DNA of 54,265 bases from UBA4466 sp963925035 (GTDB lineage: Bacteria; Bacteroidota; Bacteroidia; Flavobacteriales_D; Crocinitomicaceae). Of the stretch, positions 52,254 through 54,265 are shown piece by piece; the first letter of the stretch is position 1, and each line of letters begins with the position of its first letter. The stretch spans positions 1-54,265 of the forward strand of contig CAWUSK010000027.1 of the NCBI GenBank assembly GCA_963925035.1, read 5' to 3'. The notes beneath the pieces are model-generated. The model searched no databases. It had not been told where the DNA came from and saw nothing but the letters and a program-made list of their open reading frames with translations. Made by a program: the position numbers and the translations under genes.

Positions 52254-53336
52254 TTATTCAGCGTATAAGTCAAGTTCTGAAATCGCTTTTTTAGGTTGAA
52301 CAAATTTGTACTTGATTTTATCCTTTTCATTTATTTTTCGAAGACCTTCCAATACAATTTTATCGCCTTCCTTTAGTCCTTCAGTTACAGCAAATAAATG
52401 AGGTAACTCCTCACCTACTGTAATATTTCGAGAACGAACTATATTGTTTTTATCTACTACAAAAACATATTTTTGATCCAATACTTCAAACGTTGATTTT
52501 TGAGGAATTAATAAGGCGTTTTTTAATGAAGAATGTAAAAGAATTGTTCCTGTTTCTCCATGTCTTAATAATCTTTCTGAATTGTCAAATGTTGCTCTAA
52601 ATGCAATGTTTCCAGTTTCATTGTTAAAGTCAGCTTCTATTGTCTCTACTTTTCCGAGATGGCTGTATATTTTTTCATTCGCCATTTTCAATCGAACTTC
52701 TGTTGTATTTTCCTTTTTAGAATGACTCATATAATCGAGGTATTCAGATTCTGGTACATTGAAGTAAACCCAAAGCGTTTTATTATCTGAAAGGTTTGTA
52801 AATAGGTCACCTTCATCAACAAGACTGCCTAATCGCACATGAAACTTATCTATAATACCGTCAAAAGGTGCTCTTATTTCTGTAAAATCTAAATGCGTTT
52901 GTGCCAATTTGAGTTCAGCTTTTGCTTTGTTCAACTTCGCTTTAGCCATAGCCAATTCATTTTTTGAAACTACATTTTTATCAAAAAGTGCTTGAGAATT
53001 TGCCACTTCAATTTCCGCCATTTGAACTTCTGATTTCGCACTCATCACCTCGGCTTCATACAAGTTTGGCATAATTTGGAAAAGCAATTGTCCTTTTTTA
53101 ACAGACTGACCTTCATCGATATAAATGGATTGTAAAAAACCTCTTTCTTGAGCGCGCAATTCGATGTGACTAATCGCATGAATTTGGCAAACGTATTCTT
53201 TGGTTATAATGGTGTCCATTCTCACAGGACTTGTTACTAAAAATTCAACCTTTTCTTCGGCTTCCTTTTTTTCTGTCTGGCAACTTGTAGAAATAATTGT
53301 AGCAAGTAAACCCATGAGCATAAATACTCTTTTCAT
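52254..53336 (-). CDS. RND efflux periplasmic adaptor (HlyD/MFP) lipoprotein
   Basis: A 360-residue membrane-fusion protein from the ATG at 53336, where a lipoprotein signal begins (MKRVFMLMGLLATIISTSC). The frame is open 38 codons further upstream without a signal-like sequence. The biotinyl-lipoyl half is seen as LRAQERGFLQSIYIDEGQSVKKGQLLFQI, then an alpha-hairpin, then HLDFTEIRAPFDGIIDKF and the beta-barrel end. First gene of the tripartite operon. No regulator gene is visible beside it. Confidence 0.94.
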   Translation of the reverse strand: MKRVFMLMGLLATIISTSCQTEKKEAEEKVEFLVTSPVRMDTIITKEYVCQIHAISHIELRAQERGFLQSIYIDEGQSVKKGQLLFQIMPNLYEAEVMSAKSEVQMAEIEVANSQALFDKNVVSKNELAMAKAKLNKAKAELKLAQTHLDFTEIRAPFDGIIDKFHVRLGSLVDEGDLFTNLSDNKTLWVYFNVPESEYLDYMSHSKKENTTEVRLKMANEKIYSHLGKVETIEADFNNETGNIAFRATFDNSERLLRHGETGTILLHSSLKNALLIPQKSTFEVLDQKYVFVVDKNNIVRSRNITVGEELPHLFAVTEGLKEGDKIVLEGLRKINEKDKIKYKFVQPKKAISELDLYAE

Positions 53337-53495
53337 AATAATGTATTTTTTGTTTCTGATTTTTCTTGAATTTTCAACAATATTATAATTGCTTGGTTTA
53401 TATTCTTTCGAAATATGAAATACAGAAAGTTGAGGGTACAAGAAGTTCACCCAGCAAAATAGATGCGATTGACAAGCATCTAATATGGTTTTAGA

Positions 53496-53903
53496 TCAAA
53501 TCTGAAAAACTTGGTATAGAATATACCAGCATTCAAAGGATTCCCCAAAATAAGAATATGGGGATAAATCATTATTAATTTCACTTAATACAATGGTTGC
53601 ATCGCGGTAATTAAAAATGGAACAATCAGAAAAGCACTTTACTAGCTTATATTTCTGAGATTTCGTTTCATCATCATCATCGACTTCTTTCTCTATAAGA
53701 GTAATAGGAAATTCAGTTTCGTTACTTTGTGTATCAGTAGAAAAGAAGGTTTGTATGAATCGATCAGGATCGTTAGATACTTTAACTGAAACTTGACTTT
53801 CTAAAGTTATTCCCTTGTATTCAGTATCCGAATGAGCATGAGCAGTTGTAATCGCAAGAACTACAAGACAAGATAAAACATATTTTAACAAAGTCTTAAT
53901 CAC
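53496..53903 (-). CDS. Small secreted hypothetical protein
   Basis: About 135 residues from a GTG at 53903, giving a signal peptide (IKTLLKYVLSCLVVLAITTAHAH). The alternative ATG at 53933 adds ten hydrophobic residues (MCVSFIYFWC) in front and would place the start upstream of the only good -7 box. The mature part has an acidic centre (EKEVDDDDETKS) and three cysteines (CFSDC and ECWY). The family was not recognised. Confidence 0.55.
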   Translation of the reverse strand: MIKTLLKYVLSCLVVLAITTAHAHSDTEYKGITLESQVSVKVSNDPDRFIQTFFSTDTQSNETEFPITLIEKEVDDDDETKSQKYKLVKCFSDCSIFNYRDATIVLSEINNDLSPYSYFGESFECWYILYQVFQI

Positions 53904-53907
53904 GCAC

Positions 53908-53915
53908 CAAAAGTA
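53908..53915 (-). promoter_or_regulatory. -7 box next to the start of the small secreted protein (TACTTTTG)
   Basis: A perfect TAnnTTTG match on the minus strand, 4 bases before the GTG at 53903, so transcription would begin about at the start codon. Confidence 0.35.
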
Positions 53916-54165
53916 AATGAAAGAAACGCACATCCACTTAATTCAACGTTAATTTATTGTTAAAGGTCGAATTAGTTTGACGATAATTAAAAGTGAATGA
54001 AATTTAACTCAACTTAGTCTTATCGACAATAAACAGTATTTCATCGATAATTAAGTGTATTTTATATGGTAATTTTATTGTATTTGAATTTCAATTTTAA
54101 TAGGTTCGGTTTTATTAAATTGACCTTAGTGAGGAATACCGACCTAAAACTACTTTGTAAATCAA

Positions 54166-54265
54166 ATGAAATATTTATCAGATGAAAAGTCAATTATTAA
54201 TACCGCAGAACTAGCAGGAGGTTTTAAGGCAAACTTATATGACAACTCCATCATCGAAGTACAAT
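54166..54265 (+). CDS. N-terminal fragment of an unidentified protein (3' partial)
   Basis: An ATG at 54166 opens a frame that reaches the window edge (33 codons, MKYLSDEKSIINTAELAGGF and on). It follows about 230 bases of AT-rich intergenic DNA with a poor -7-like TACTTTG near 54151. Too short to name. Confidence 0.45.
   Translation, partial: MKYLSDEKSIINTAELAGGFKANLYDNSIIEVQ

Noticed and set aside
1..54265. tRNA, rRNA or CRISPR arrays
   Set aside because: No cloverleaf-type conserved segments, rRNA stretches or regularly spaced repeats were seen on either strand.

Overview
The window looks like a chromosomal segment of an AT-rich member of the Bacteroidota, most likely Flavobacteriales. 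The signs are a type IX secretion C-terminal sorting domain, type III glutamine synthetase, a DUF4494 protein, -7 promoter boxes of the TAnnTTTG type, lipoproteins with Bacteroidota-style leaders, and a flexirubin/aryl-polyene type pigment locus. Genus is not decidable from the sequence; Crocinitomicaceae-like organisms are a guess.

Region 1 (1-18.6 kb) is mostly housekeeping and envelope genes: the 3' part of a serine palmitoyltransferase-like gene, a decayed AHSA1/SRPBCC pseudogene, menB, a tightly overlapping four-gene minus-strand operon (WG-repeat protein, TonB-C-like protein, FemAB/GNAT-type transferase, AAC(3)-fold acyltransferase), ribosomal protein L31, a beta-helix lipoprotein, glnN, a truncated IS3-family element, a large T9SS cargo protein, an M16 protease with pdxH and a DUF4494 gene, and a secreted protein of unknown function. 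Region 2 (18.7-22.8 kb) holds an active/inactive M16 peptidase pair and a small OmpA-domain protein.

Region 3 (22.9-47.3 kb) is the main point of interest: a type II PKS-like aryl-polyene/flexirubin locus in several transcripts. A phosphopantetheinyl transferase lies divergent to a plus-strand pair (membrane-anchored C45-type acyltransferase and PaaK-like acid-CoA/adenylate ligase). A minus-strand operon encodes a CrtI-like flavoprotein, a 1267-residue MMPL exporter-LPLAT-methyltransferase fusion, a second CrtI-like flavoprotein and a flavin halogenase/monooxygenase-like enzyme. A plus-strand run encodes an O-methyltransferase, then tyrosine ammonia-lyase, ketoreductase, three complete ketosynthases, two ketosynthase-like proteins without the active Cys, two ACPs, an acyltransferase, two hotdog dehydratases, a hotdog thioesterase, a polysaccharide deacetylase and a LolA-like carrier. 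A coherent model (inference) is: tyrosine to coumarate, activation by the ligase, elongation and reduction on ACPs to a polyene, tailoring by methylation/oxidation/halogenation, acyl transfer to a lipid or second moiety, and export through MMPL and LolA. No darA/darB pair for dialkylresorcinol is in the window, so aryl polyene versus flexirubin cannot be settled here.

Region 4 (47.5-53.3 kb) is a minus-strand tripartite RND efflux operon (adaptor, HAE1 permease, TolC/NodT lipoprotein), followed by a small secreted hypothetical protein and the first 33 codons of a plus-strand gene cut by the window edge. No tRNA, rRNA or CRISPR array was recognised.
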